A stretch of 64,000 bases of DNA from Actinomadura hallensis (GTDB taxonomy: Bacteria; Actinomycetota; Actinomycetes; Streptosporangiales; Streptosporangiaceae), in the NCBI RefSeq assembly GCF_006716765.1, contig NZ_VFPO01000001.1, positions 6,262,001 to 6,326,000 of the forward strand, written 5' to 3'. The first letter of the stretch is position 1. Every line of letters starts with the position of its first letter. Below are positions 42,134 through 50,726 of the stretch, in pieces. The notes beneath the pieces were generated by a model. It was not told the DNA's origin. It was given only the letters and a program-made list of their open reading frames with translations, and made no database searches. Position numbers and translations under genes: made by a program.

Positions 42134-42741
42134 GGGAGGGACTGGTCAGCCTCCTGGAGACGCACGACTTCGAGATCGCGGCGGCCGTCGACAGCGGCCC
42201 CGCGCTCCTGGAGGCGATGCTCGACCACCGCCCGGACGTGGCGGTGGTCGACGTGCGCCTGCCGCCGTCCTTCACCGACGAGGGGCTGCAGGCGGCGCTG
42301 GAGGCGCGCAGGCGGGTCCCGGGCCTGCCGGTCCTGGTGCTGTCGCAGTACGTCGAGCAGCTCTACGCGCGGGAGCTGCTCGCGGACGGCAGCGGCGGCA
42401 TCGGCTACCTGCTGAAGGACCGGGTGTTCGACGCGGCGCAGTTCGTGGACGCGGTCCGCCGGGTGGCGGCGGGCGGCACCGCGATGGACCCGGAGGTCAT
42501 CTCCCGGCTCGTCGCCACCGGGACGCGCGGCACGCCGCTGAGCCGCCTCACCCCGCGGGAGCTGGAGGTGCTGGAGCTGATGGCGCAGGGCCGCTCGAAC
42601 GCCGCGATCGCGGAGCGGCTCGTCATCACCGAGCGGGCGGTGACCAAGCACACCGCGAACATCTTCACCAAGCTCGACCTGCCCGTCACCGCCGACGACA
42701 ACCGGCGGGTCCTCGCGGTCCTCGCGTACCTCAACCGCTGA
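42097..42741 (+). CDS. NarL-type response regulator, partner of the upstream kinase
   Basis: A 214-residue regulator: receiver with VIAEDLALLREGL and phosphoacceptor Asp52 in VAVVDVRLPP, output LuxR domain LTPRELEVLELMAQGRSNAA with TERAVTKHTANIFTKLDL. The insertion SFTDEGLQAA after the phosphorylated Asp is typical of this DUF-free actinobacterial subgroup that pairs with HisKA_3 kinases. The GTG start lies inside the kinase gene (37-base overlap), strong evidence for a cognate pair. Confidence 0.93.
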   Translation: MRVVIAEDLALLREGLVSLLETHDFEIAAAVDSGPALLEAMLDHRPDVAVVDVRLPPSFTDEGLQAALEARRRVPGLPVLVLSQYVEQLYARELLADGSGGIGYLLKDRVFDAAQFVDAVRRVAAGGTAMDPEVISRLVATGTRGTPLSRLTPRELEVLELMAQGRSNAAIAERLVITERAVTKHTANIFTKLDLPVTADDNRRVLAVLAYLNR

Positions 42742-42836
42742 GCGCCCTCCCGGGGCTTGCTTTTCCGACATATCGACCTATCCGGGTCCATGCCGGGTGA
42801 ATTATGTTGCTCGGCGATGGCGCCGGGAGGGGCACG

Positions 42837-43706
42837 ATGACGGTGATTCTGGTCCTGCTCTGCTTGGCGATCGCGGGGCGGGAGCTGTATCTGGCGTTCG
42901 AGCGCAGCCGCTCGCCGGGCGCGCCCGAGATCGCCGACATCCGCACCCAGCTCCGCGCGCTGAAGGGCACACGGGACGAACTGGAGAGCCTTCGCGCTTC
43001 CCAGCGGGAGCGGCTGGACGGGCTGGAGCGCGACCGGGAGCGCGACCGCGAGGACATCGACGCGGCCGACGCCCGCATCCGCTCGCTGATCGCGCAGATC
43101 AACGACCGGATGGTGCCGGAGGTCAACGACCGGCTGAACCGCCAGCGGGAGGCCGCCGACCTGCAGCGCGACGCCGTGGAGCGGCTGGCCGCCGAGGTCG
43201 CCGGGCTCCGCGCGCACCTGGTGGGGCGGCTCGAACGGGCCGCCGCGGCGTCCCTCGGCGCCGCGCCCGCCGACGTCGTCGCCGGGACCCTCACCGTCCG
43301 GCCGGGCGCCCTGCGGCCCGGGGTCGCCGGCCCGTACGAGCAGTTCGCCGAGCGGCACGGCCTGCGGGTGGAGCTCACCGACCGGAACCGCTACTTCCTG
43401 TCGGGCCGCAGCCCGCGCGCCCTGGAGAGCGAATTCGTCGACCTCGTGCGGGGCCTGTGCGCGGACTGCGCGATGTCCCAGGAGAAGGCCCGGCCGCTGC
43501 TGGACGCCCTGCGGGGCACCGAGCGGGGCACGGCGCAGATCGGGCCGCTCGTGCTGGTCCGGACGCCGGAGTCGCTGGTGACCGGGGTGCTGCCGCTCGC
43601 CGAGCTGCTCCGTCCCGGGACCGTCCGCCTCCTGGACGACCCGGAGGGCGCGGCGCGCCGCCTGCGCAAGCTCCCCCAGGGCCGCGTCTGCGACCTGACC
43701 GGCTGA
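42837..43706 (+). CDS. Membrane-anchored coiled-coil protein of unknown function
   Basis: A 289-residue protein I do not recognise. One N-terminal hydrophobic segment (MTVILVLLCLAIAGRELYLA) is followed by a long charged coiled coil (about 30-125; rich in Glu, Arg and Leu heptads such as ERLDGLERDRERDREDID) and a C-terminal globular part (PYEQFAERHGLRVELTDRNR, SGRSPRALESEFVDLVRGL) with two Cys in GLCADCAMS. GGGAGGGG precedes the ATG. It is the last gene of a plus-strand run and converges on the enoyl-CoA hydratase. Confidence 0.7.
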   Translation: MTVILVLLCLAIAGRELYLAFERSRSPGAPEIADIRTQLRALKGTRDELESLRASQRERLDGLERDRERDREDIDAADARIRSLIAQINDRMVPEVNDRLNRQREAADLQRDAVERLAAEVAGLRAHLVGRLERAAAASLGAAPADVVAGTLTVRPGALRPGVAGPYEQFAERHGLRVELTDRNRYFLSGRSPRALESEFVDLVRGLCADCAMSQEKARPLLDALRGTERGTAQIGPLVLVRTPESLVTGVLPLAELLRPGTVRLLDDPEGAARRLRKLPQGRVCDLTG

Positions 43707-43751
43707 GCGGAGCCGGTCCGGGCCGTCAGGGTCGGACAGGGGCCGGTCGCC

Positions 43752-44525
43752 TCAGCGGGAGGGGCCCGTCCAGGGGAACTTGGGAGCGCGGCGTTCGAGG
43801 AACGCGGTGATGCCCTCCTGCACCTCCCCGGAGGCCGCCATCTCCTCCAGCCAGCGCCGGGTCGCGTCCTCGGCCGGGCCGCCCGCGGCGATCGCGTCCA
43901 CGATCTCCTTGGTCGCCTCCTGGACGAGCAGGGAGCGGGAGGCGAGCGTCCCGGTGAGCTCGGCGACCCGCTCGCGCAGCCCGCCCGCGGGGACGACCTC
44001 GTCCACCAGCCCGACGCGCAGCGCGTGCTCGGCGCCGATCAGGTCCGCCGAGTACAGCAGGTACTTCGCCGCCGACGGGCCGACCAGCCGGACGAGCCGG
44101 GTCGTCGCGCCGACCGGGTAGACGATCCCGAGCTTGGCCGGGGGGATCCCGAACCGGGCGTCCTCCGTCGCGAACCGCAGGTCGCACGCCGCCGCGAGCT
44201 GGCAGCCGCCGCCGACGCAGTACCCCTCGATCGCCGCGAGGGTCGGCTTCGGGAACGCGGCGAGGGCCCGCTCGGCGACCGTCGACAGGTGCGAGTCGTC
44301 GTCGCGGTGGATGTCGGACAGCTCGGCGATGTCGGCGCCCGCGCAGAAGTTCCCGCCCGCGCCCGTCAGCACCACCGCCCGCACGGACGGATTCCCGGCC
44401 AGGTCGTCGAGCACGGCGGGGAGCGCCCGCCACATGTCCGCCGACATGGCGTTGCGCTTGGCCGGCCGGTCGATCGTGATCGTGCCGACGCCGTCGGCGA
44501 CCTCGGCGTGGAGCCCGGCGACCAT
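43752..44525 (-). CDS. Enoyl-CoA hydratase/isomerase family protein
   Basis: A 257-residue crotonase-fold enzyme, expected to hydrate 2-enoyl-CoA or carry out a related CoA reaction. Oxyanion-hole segments are GAGGNFCAGADIAEL and EGYCVGGGCQLAAACD; the Glu/Asp region FGIPPAKLGIVYPVGAT is present. ATG at 44525 is preceded by GGGGG; ATG at 44566 gives 14 extra residues. It is a monocistronic gene between the coiled-coil protein and the rho leader. The position of the second catalytic Glu is replaced in the usual PE(V/T) segment, so hydratase versus isomerase or hydrolase cannot be decided. Confidence 0.85.
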   Translation of the reverse strand: MVAGLHAEVADGVGTITIDRPAKRNAMSADMWRALPAVLDDLAGNPSVRAVVLTGAGGNFCAGADIAELSDIHRDDDSHLSTVAERALAAFPKPTLAAIEGYCVGGGCQLAAACDLRFATEDARFGIPPAKLGIVYPVGATTRLVRLVGPSAAKYLLYSADLIGAEHALRVGLVDEVVPAGGLRERVAELTGTLASRSLLVQEATKEIVDAIAAGGPAEDATRRWLEEMAASGEVQEGITAFLERRAPKFPWTGPSR

Positions 44526-45062
44526 GCGTCCCCCCTGCTGCGACCGCTGTGTCTCGACGCGGCTCATCGTACGGAAGGCCGTCGGCGGGAATTCTCCGGG
44601 GTCCGGCGGCGTTGTCGGAACCCAAGGCCCGCCCGGGGAGTCATACGGGTCGGAGATGATCCGTCGCAACATCCGTCGCATCGTTCGCCGGGGGCGGCCG
44701 CGCTGGGGGGACGCGCGTCCGCCGCCGCAGGGGGCCTCTACATGAAAGCTTTCAGCGACCTTCGGGAATGCGAAACCGTCCCGGATTGCTGTACTGTCGA
44801 GACAACACCTTCGTGTTGCCGCGCTTCGCGGCGAAGGCGTTTCTTCCCCGCACGGGCCATCTGAGCGCCCGTTGACTTTCCCGGTTCGGCGCGCGCCGCC
44901 ACACGTTCCGAGCCCCCGTACGAGGGAGTCGACGTCAGCCCGGTGAACGGAGCTGCATTTCTCACATCTGTCACGCGTACGCGCCGCGGATCCCGCCGCC
45001 GTACGCGGATCACGACCCCGGGCCGCGCACCGACCTTCGCGCCGGCCTGAGAAGGGACCCAC
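44526..45062 (+). promoter_or_regulatory. Long 5' leader of rho with conserved-looking hairpins
   Basis: A 537-base gene-free region. TACTGT at 44792-44797 is a -10-like hexamer. Directly after it come a perfect hairpin, CAACAC-CTTC-GTGTTG (44803-44818), and a second structured stretch, GCGCTTCGCGGCGAAGGCG. About 260 bases of leader then lead to the ATG. Leaders of rho genes are usually long and autoregulated by Rho itself; the same is likely here. Confidence 0.5.
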
Positions 45063-46292
45063 ATGTCCGCTTCGACCCTCACGACCGAACGGCCCGCCGC
45101 CGGACGCGCCGCCGACAGGAGGCAGCAGTCCAACGGCGCGGGGGCGCAGCGCGGGCGCCACGGAAGGCGATCCGCCGCCGCCGACGCCCCGGCCGTCCCC
45201 TTCCACGGCATCCTCGCCGTCCAGGACAAGCACGCGTTCGTCCGCACCTCCGGCTACCTCCCCGGCCCGGACGACGTGCACGTCTCGCTCGCCCAGGTCA
45301 AGGCCAACAACCTGCGGCCCGGCGACGCCGTCGTCGGCACCGCCCGGCCGCCCAAGTCCAACCGCGACAAGTTCGCCACGCTCGCGACCGTCGAGTCCGT
45401 GAACGGGCTCTCCCCCGCCGAGGCGGCGAACCGGCCCGAGTTCGGCGAGCTCACCCCGCTGTTCCCCGAGGAGCGGCTGCGCCTGGACACCGGCCCGCTC
45501 GCCACCCGCGTCATCGACCTGATCGCCCCCATCGGCAAAGGGCAGCGCGGCCTCATCGTGTCGCCGCCCAAGGTCGGCAAGACGATGATCCTGCAGGCCA
45601 TCGCCAACGCGATCGCGCAGAACAACCCCGAGGTGCACCTCATGGTCGTGCTCATCGACGAGCGCCCCGAAGAGGTCACCGACATGCAGCGGTCGGTGCG
45701 CGGCGAAGTGATCCACTCGACGTTCGACCGCCCGGCGCAGGACCACACCGCGCTCGCCGAGCTGGCCGTCGAGCGGGCCAAGCGCCTCGTCGAGCTGGGC
45801 CACGACGTGGTCATGCTGCTCGACTCGATCACCCGGCTCGGCCGCGCCTACAACCTGGCCGCGCCGTCCAGCAGCCGCATCCTGGCCGGCGGCGTCGCCA
45901 CCACCGCGATCTACCCGCCCAAGAAGTTCTTCGGCGCCGCCCGCAACATCGAGAACGGCGGCTCGCTCACCATCCTCGCCACCGCCCTGGTGGAGACCGG
46001 TTCCCGCATGGACGACGTGTTCTTCGAGGAGTTCAAGGGCACCGGCAACATGGAGCTGAAGCTCGACCGGAGCCTCGCCGACCGCCGCGTCTTCCCCGCC
46101 GTCGACATCGAGGCGTCCGGCACCCGCCGCGAAGAGCTGCTCATGTCGCCCGAGGAGCTCGAGCTCTCCTGGCGCCTGCGCCGCGCCCTCCAGGGCCTCG
46201 ACAAGCAGCAGGCCCTGGAGCAGCTCCTGGAAAAGATGAAGGGGACCTCGTCCAACGCCGAGTTCCTGCTGCGGCTCAAGCAGACGATCTGA
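45063..46292 (+). CDS. rho: Transcription termination factor Rho, short form
   Basis: A 409-residue hexameric RNA-dependent ATPase that terminates transcripts. The RNA-binding cold-shock-like domain is present (GILAVQDKHAFVRTSGYLPG, VHVSLAQVKANNLRPGDAV), then Walker A SPPKVGKT near residue 174, the Q-loop/R-loop region (GGVATTAIYPPKKFFGAARN) and the C-terminal GTGNMELKLDRSLADRRVFP. The large Arg/Asn-rich N-terminal insertion and SAP-like Rho_N domain of ordinary actinobacterial Rho (roughly 600-700 residues) are absent; only 45 unstructured residues precede the RNA-binding domain. It is probably a second, compact Rho, but I cannot see whether another copy exists. Confidence 0.92.
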   Translation: MSASTLTTERPAAGRAADRRQQSNGAGAQRGRHGRRSAAADAPAVPFHGILAVQDKHAFVRTSGYLPGPDDVHVSLAQVKANNLRPGDAVVGTARPPKSNRDKFATLATVESVNGLSPAEAANRPEFGELTPLFPEERLRLDTGPLATRVIDLIAPIGKGQRGLIVSPPKVGKTMILQAIANAIAQNNPEVHLMVVLIDERPEEVTDMQRSVRGEVIHSTFDRPAQDHTALAELAVERAKRLVELGHDVVMLLDSITRLGRAYNLAAPSSSRILAGGVATTAIYPPKKFFGAARNIENGGSLTILATALVETGSRMDDVFFEEFKGTGNMELKLDRSLADRRVFPAVDIEASGTRREELLMSPEELELSWRLRRALQGLDKQQALEQLLEKMKGTSSNAEFLLRLKQTI

Positions 46293-46301
46293 CCCGGCCG
46301 C

Positions 46302-48266
46302 TCAGCCCTTCTCCGGCCGGAACGTCTTCAGGATGGCGCCGTAGAGGCGCTGGCCCGGCGTCCACCGGCGGTCGGGCGCGTAGAAGCAGAACTCGTACCC
46401 CGCGGCGCGGCTGCACAGCACGTGCCGGACGCCGTCCTCGTACGCGGCCGTGGGCTCGCCCCGCCAGGTGAACTCCCACTCGGCGGCATCCGCGATGACC
46501 TCGGGCACGCGTTCGAGCCGGAGCCGGTGATACCCGGGGTAGCGCCGCTCCGCCTCGGCCGCGCGCTCCGCGGCGCGGAGTCCCGCCAGGGGGTCCCCCG
46601 GCGCCGCGGTGATCCGCAGCCCGAGCCCGGCCTGGGCGTCCGTCCACCGCATGACGCCGTCGCTCCGCTCCGCCTGCCAGCCCGCCGGCACCCGCACCGA
46701 GTAGGCGCCCGCCTCCCGGTACCGCGTCGTCTTGGCGGTCAGCCCGGCCGCGGGCCGCAGCGCCACGGGCTCGTCGCTCTGGCCGACCGACGTCCACCGC
46801 GCCGTCCAGGTGCCGGCGCCCGCCGCGAGCATCGCGAGGACGGCCACGCCGGCGACGGCCCCGGGGCGTGCCCCTCTCCTCTGCACGCGCGCCTTCCTCA
46901 GGCCCCGCGGCTGCGTGCGGTCCAGGTCGCACCCCGGACCTTCGCGCCTCCCGTCTCCGGGAGCCGGATCTTCGGGCGTGCGCGCCGCGTGGCGGGACGT
47001 CCGGGCGTCGCGGTGCCGCCACCGGTCGCGGAGGCGCCGCCGCGAACCGCAGCCCGGCTCGCCCGCCGGGTCCCCGTGCCGCCTCCCGCTCCGCAGCGTC
47101 CACGGGACCCGCGGCCCCCGGAAGACGCGCGGCCCGCCCAGCGCCGTCCACGCGCTCCGCTGCCACGGACCCCGCGAGCCCCAGGGACCGCGCTGCCCCC
47201 ATGGACGCGAGCCCCGGGGGCCGCGCTGCGCCCATGGGCGCTGTCCCCAGGCACCGCGCTGTACCCAGGGGCCGCGCTGCGCCCATGGGACGCGGCGCGG
47301 CAGCGGGAGCCGCCGCGCCGGGATGCCGCGGACCCGGTGCGGGAGGGGGTCCGGCTTCGCCGCCGTGGCGCCCGGCTCCGGGACGGAGCCGAGCACGTCC
47401 GCGAGCAGCTCGGCCGTCTCATCGGCCGTCAGGCGGTCCTCGGGCCGCTGGCGGAGCAGCCCCTCGATGACGGGGGTCAGCGGACCCGCCCGCTCGGGGG
47501 GCGCGTAGTCGCCCAGCACCACGGCCATCATGGACGCCAGCGCGTGGCACCGCAGGAACGGGGAGAACCCCTCGACGGCCATGTAGAGCGTCGCGCCGAG
47601 GGACCACAGGTCCGACGCCTCCACGCCCGGCATGCCGTTCACGCGCTCCGGCGACAGGTAGGCGGGGGACCCCTCGATCCCCGCGGGCATCGTGTCGGCG
47701 GACTGCCGCCCGCCGGCCGTGTGGACGGCCAGCCCGAAGTCGGTGAGCAGGACCCGCCCGTCGTCGCAGATCAGGACGTTGCTGGGCTTGACGTCGCGGT
47801 GCAGGATGCCCGCGGAGTGCGCGGCGCGGAGCACCGACAGCACCGCCGCGCCGATCTCCGCGGTCCGGCGGACGCCGAGAGGGCCGTCCTCGGCGACGAG
47901 GCGGTTCAGCGAGCACGACTCGACGAACTCCATGACGATCCACGGACGTCCGTCCTCGATGATGAAGTCGTGGACGGCGACCACGCCGGGGTGCCGCAGC
48001 GCGGCGGTGGCCCGCGCCTCCGTCAGCAGCCGCCGGCACATCGCCCGGCGCTCCCCCTTGGTGATGCGCGCGGGAAGGCGGACCTCCTTGACGGCGACGT
48101 CCCGGTCCAGCATCTCGTCGTACGCCCGCCAGACGGTGCCCATGCCGCCCCTGCCGACCACAGAGAGCAGACGATACCGTCGCGCGAGCGGTATCAGCCG
48201 ATCCCCGTTCATGGGGAGGTTATTCGCCGGGAAGCGCCCAAGCGACGCCCCCTCGGCATCAATCAT
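46302..48266 (-). CDS. Ser/Thr protein kinase (PknB type) with Trp/Gly repeat linker
   Basis: A 654-residue transmembrane eukaryotic-type kinase. Kinase domain about residues 30-290: VVGRGGMGTVWRAYDE, VAVKEV, HRDVKPSNVL (catalytic Asp) and TDFGLAVH. The linker (about 320-480) is very basic and has repeats of the form PWAQRGPW/GQRGPWGSRGPW. One membrane helix follows (GAVAGVAVLAMLAAGAGTW), then an extracellular domain (VRVPAGWQAERSDGVMRW...) resembling lipoprotein-like sensor regions. ATG at 48266 lacks a strong ribosome binding site; ATG at 48212 (MNGDRLIPLARRYRLL) fits family starts equally. It converges with rho, 9 bases apart. Confidence 0.9.
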   Translation of the reverse strand: MIDAEGASLGRFPANNLPMNGDRLIPLARRYRLLSVVGRGGMGTVWRAYDEMLDRDVAVKEVRLPARITKGERRAMCRRLLTEARATAALRHPGVVAVHDFIIEDGRPWIVMEFVESCSLNRLVAEDGPLGVRRTAEIGAAVLSVLRAAHSAGILHRDVKPSNVLICDDGRVLLTDFGLAVHTAGGRQSADTMPAGIEGSPAYLSPERVNGMPGVEASDLWSLGATLYMAVEGFSPFLRCHALASMMAVVLGDYAPPERAGPLTPVIEGLLRQRPEDRLTADETAELLADVLGSVPEPGATAAKPDPLPHRVRGIPARRLPLPRRVPWAQRGPWVQRGAWGQRPWAQRGPRGSRPWGQRGPWGSRGPWQRSAWTALGGPRVFRGPRVPWTLRSGRRHGDPAGEPGCGSRRRLRDRWRHRDARTSRHAARTPEDPAPGDGRREGPGCDLDRTQPRGLRKARVQRRGARPGAVAGVAVLAMLAAGAGTWTARWTSVGQSDEPVALRPAAGLTAKTTRYREAGAYSVRVPAGWQAERSDGVMRWTDAQAGLGLRITAAPGDPLAGLRAAERAAEAERRYPGYHRLRLERVPEVIADAAEWEFTWRGEPTAAYEDGVRHVLCSRAAGYEFCFYAPDRRWTPGQRLYGAILKTFRPEKG

Positions 48267-48321
48267 TTCTTGACCGGTGCCGCCCGGGAAAAAGCGGTTG
48301 CCCGTGGTATAAGGGCGCGGT

Positions 48322-49896
48322 TCAACTCAGAACGCTCCTGGCCCATTTGTAGTCGGATTTGCCGACGGCCGTGCGCCGGACCTCGTCGACGACCTTCAAC
48401 TGGCGCGGGAGCTTGTATCCGGCGAGGCGTCCGCGGCAGTGCTCGTGCAGTTCCTCCAGCGTGACCGCCGCTCCCGGCCGGGGCGCCACGACCGCGGCGA
48501 CGCGTTCCCCGAAACGCTCGTCGGGCAGGCCCACGACGACCGCGTCGTCCACGTCCGGGTGGTCCTTCAGCGCGACCTCGACCTCCTCCGGGTACACCTT
48601 CTCCCCGCCCGTGTTGATCACCAGGGAGCCGCGGCCGAGCAGCACGATCGTCCCGTCCTCCGCCAGGGACGCGTAGTCGCCGGGGATCGACCAGCGGGTG
48701 CCGTCCGCGTCGGTGAAGAACGTCGACGCCGTCTTCTCCGGGTCGTTGTAGTAGCCGATCGGGATGTGGCCGCTGCGGGCCAGCCTGCCGACCTCGCCGG
48801 GCGCGACGGGCTTGAGGTCGTCGTCCAGGACGGTGATGCCCGGCTTCATCGCGAACCGGGCGGTGCCCTCGCCGCCGCCGACGGACGGGCCGCACGCGCC
48901 GGTCTCCGAGGCGCCGTAGTTGTCGAGGAACATCAGGTTCGGCAGGTGCTCCAGCAGCGCCTGCTTCGCGCCCTCGGTCAGCGGCGCGCCGCCGGACGCG
49001 ACCGCGATCAGCGAGGAGGTGTCGTACCCGCCGGCGGCCAGCGCCTTCGCGACCGGCCGCGCCATGACGTCCCCGACGAGCATCAGCACATTCGCCCGTT
49101 CTTCGGCGACCAGCCGCAACGCCTTGTCGGCGTCGAACGCGCGATCGGTGTAAAGGACGACTTTGGCTCCGCTGAACAGCCCCATGAACGCGACCCATTG
49201 CCCGGCGCCGTGCATGACGGGCGCGCAGTCGAGGACGGCCATCGGCGGCTGTTCGGCGTTGGCGGCCAGTTCTTCGGGGCTTCCGACCGGATCTCCGAGG
49301 ACGTTCCCGCCGCCGAGCGCGCCGAAGAAGATGTCCTCGCAGCGCCATTCGACGCCCTTCGGGTAACCGGTCGTGCCGCCCGTGTACATGATGTAGCGGT
49401 CGTCGCTGGAACGCGCCGGAAAACCGCCGCTCGGATCGGCGGCGGCCAGCGCCTTCTCGTACTCGACCGCGCCGGGGACGTCGTCGGAGGCCCCGTCCTC
49501 CAGGACGACCAGGTGACGCAGCAGCGGCAGGTCACCGCGGATCTCCGCGACTTTCGCCAGCAGCGAACGCTCGCCGATGATCGCGACGGAGTCGGAGTCG
49601 GCCAGGACGTGCCGCAGCTCGGCGGCGACGTACCGGTAGTTCACCGGGATCGGCACGGCGCGGATCTTGAACGCCCCGAGCATCGCCTCGATCCACTCGA
49701 CCCGGTTGTAGGAGAGGATCGCCACGTGCTCGCCCGGCCGCACCCCCGCCGCGGCGAGGTGGCGCCCGACCCTGCTCGCGCGCTCGTCGAGCTGCGCGTA
49801 CGTACGCCGCTCCGTCCCGGCCACCAGCGCGGGACGGTCGGGCCCCGCCTCGGCGAGGATCTCCAGCAGGTCGGCCAGGTTGTACGTTCGCACCAT
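48322..49896 (-). CDS. Acyl-CoA synthetase (FadD-like)
   Basis: A 524-residue AMP-forming ligase: YTGGTTGYPKGVEW (ATP loop), DNYGASETG, TRWSIPGDYASL, LLGRGSLVINTGGEKVYPEE, and Lys in AVGKSDYKW. This combination (GASETGACGPS and SLVINTGGEKVYPEEVE) is typical of actinobacterial long-chain or steroid side-chain ligases. GAGG lies about 7 bases before ATG at 49896. It is divergent from the SigE-like gene, and an inverted repeat ATTGGA-N6-TCCAAT lies 80 bases upstream. The substrate is unknown. Confidence 0.88.
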   Translation of the reverse strand: MVRTYNLADLLEILAEAGPDRPALVAGTERRTYAQLDERASRVGRHLAAAGVRPGEHVAILSYNRVEWIEAMLGAFKIRAVPIPVNYRYVAAELRHVLADSDSVAIIGERSLLAKVAEIRGDLPLLRHLVVLEDGASDDVPGAVEYEKALAAADPSGGFPARSSDDRYIMYTGGTTGYPKGVEWRCEDIFFGALGGGNVLGDPVGSPEELAANAEQPPMAVLDCAPVMHGAGQWVAFMGLFSGAKVVLYTDRAFDADKALRLVAEERANVLMLVGDVMARPVAKALAAGGYDTSSLIAVASGGAPLTEGAKQALLEHLPNLMFLDNYGASETGACGPSVGGGEGTARFAMKPGITVLDDDLKPVAPGEVGRLARSGHIPIGYYNDPEKTASTFFTDADGTRWSIPGDYASLAEDGTIVLLGRGSLVINTGGEKVYPEEVEVALKDHPDVDDAVVVGLPDERFGERVAAVVAPRPGAAVTLEELHEHCRGRLAGYKLPRQLKVVDEVRRTAVGKSDYKWARSVLS

Positions 49897-49975
49897 GCAC
49901 GTCCTCGCACGTCGGGGGCACGTCGGGTGGGCTCTGACCCGATCATCGCCGCGGGGCGCCGGGGACTCAACGCCT

Positions 49976-49993
49976 ATTGGAATGAAGTCCAAT
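49976..49993. promoter_or_regulatory. Inverted repeat ATTGGA-N6-TCCAAT upstream of the acyl-CoA synthetase
   Basis: Perfect 6-bp arms (49976-49981 and 49988-49993) around ATGAAG lie in the divergent region between the ligase and sigE-like genes. The geometry suits a TetR- or MarR-type dimer. Confidence 0.4.
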
Positions 49994-50118
49994 GAGATGG
50001 GTCACACCGCCTCGCCGCCCGGTGCGCCCGATCCGGCCACTTCGCCCGTCCTTACATTGCTCTTATCCGGGTAGCGGCATGCTTGGCCGTAACGATTCAG
50101 TATCAGACGGGGGTAGTG

Positions 50119-50664
50119 GTGAGCGCAGGCGCGATGGCGTGGACCCCGCCGACATGGGAGGAGATCGTCGACGAGCACTCGGCCAGGGTGTTCCGGCTGG
50201 CGTATCGCCTCACGGGCAACCGGCACGATGCCGAGGACCTGACCCAGGACGTCTTCGTCCGGGTCTTCCGCTCGCTGTCGTCCTACAGCCCCGGCACGTT
50301 CGAGGGCTGGCTGCACCGGATCACCACCAACCTGTTCCTCGACCGGGCCCGCCGCAGGCAGCGCATCCGCTTCGACGCCCTCGGCGACGACGCCGCCGAG
50401 CGGCTCCAGGGCCGCGAGCCGACGCCGCAGCAGGCCCTCGACGACCGCCACCTCGACGCCGACATCCAGAAGGCGCTGGACGCCCTCGCGCCCGAGTACC
50501 GCGCCGCGGTCGTCCTGTGCGACATCGAGGGCCTGTCCTACGAGGAGATCGCCGCGACGCTGAACGTCAAGATGGGCACCGTCCGCTCGCGCATCCACCG
50601 CGGCCGGGCGCAGCTCCGCGAGGCCCTCGAGCACCGCCGTCCCGCCGAGGTGACCCAGGGATGA
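50119..50664 (+). CDS. sigE: ECF sigma factor, SigE-like
   Basis: A 181-residue extracytoplasmic-function sigma factor. Region 2: VFRLAYRLTGNRHDAEDLTQ with DVFVRVFRSL; region 4: AAVVLCDIEGLSYEEIAATL with KMGTVRSRIHRGR. These closely resemble mycobacterial SigE, which serves surface-stress responses. GTG at 50119 is the proposed start; TTG at 50083 and ATG at 50134 are also in frame. In mycobacteria sigE is followed by rseA, htrA and tatB; here an alpha/beta hydrolase follows, so no anti-sigma factor is adjacent. It may read the GAAC-N17-CGTT promoters at 24.2-24.5 kb, by inference. Confidence 0.88.
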   Translation: MSAGAMAWTPPTWEEIVDEHSARVFRLAYRLTGNRHDAEDLTQDVFVRVFRSLSSYSPGTFEGWLHRITTNLFLDRARRRQRIRFDALGDDAAERLQGREPTPQQALDDRHLDADIQKALDALAPEYRAAVVLCDIEGLSYEEIAATLNVKMGTVRSRIHRGRAQLREALEHRRPAEVTQG

Positions 50665-50691
50665 TCGCGGCGGGGTGACGAGCCTCACTAG

Positions 50692-50720
50692 TGACCGGTC
50701 AGTAACTTCTGCTTTACCCT
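50692..50720 (+). promoter_or_regulatory. Leaderless promoter with palindrome TGACCGGTCA before the hydrolase gene
   Basis: A perfect 10-bp palindrome, TGACCGGTCA (50692-50701), overlaps a -35-like TGACCG; TACCCT (50715-50720) follows after 17 bases. The hydrolase GTG is 6 bases beyond, so the message would be leaderless. The palindrome suits a TetR-type repressor. Confidence 0.45.
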
Positions 50721-50726
50721 TCGCCC

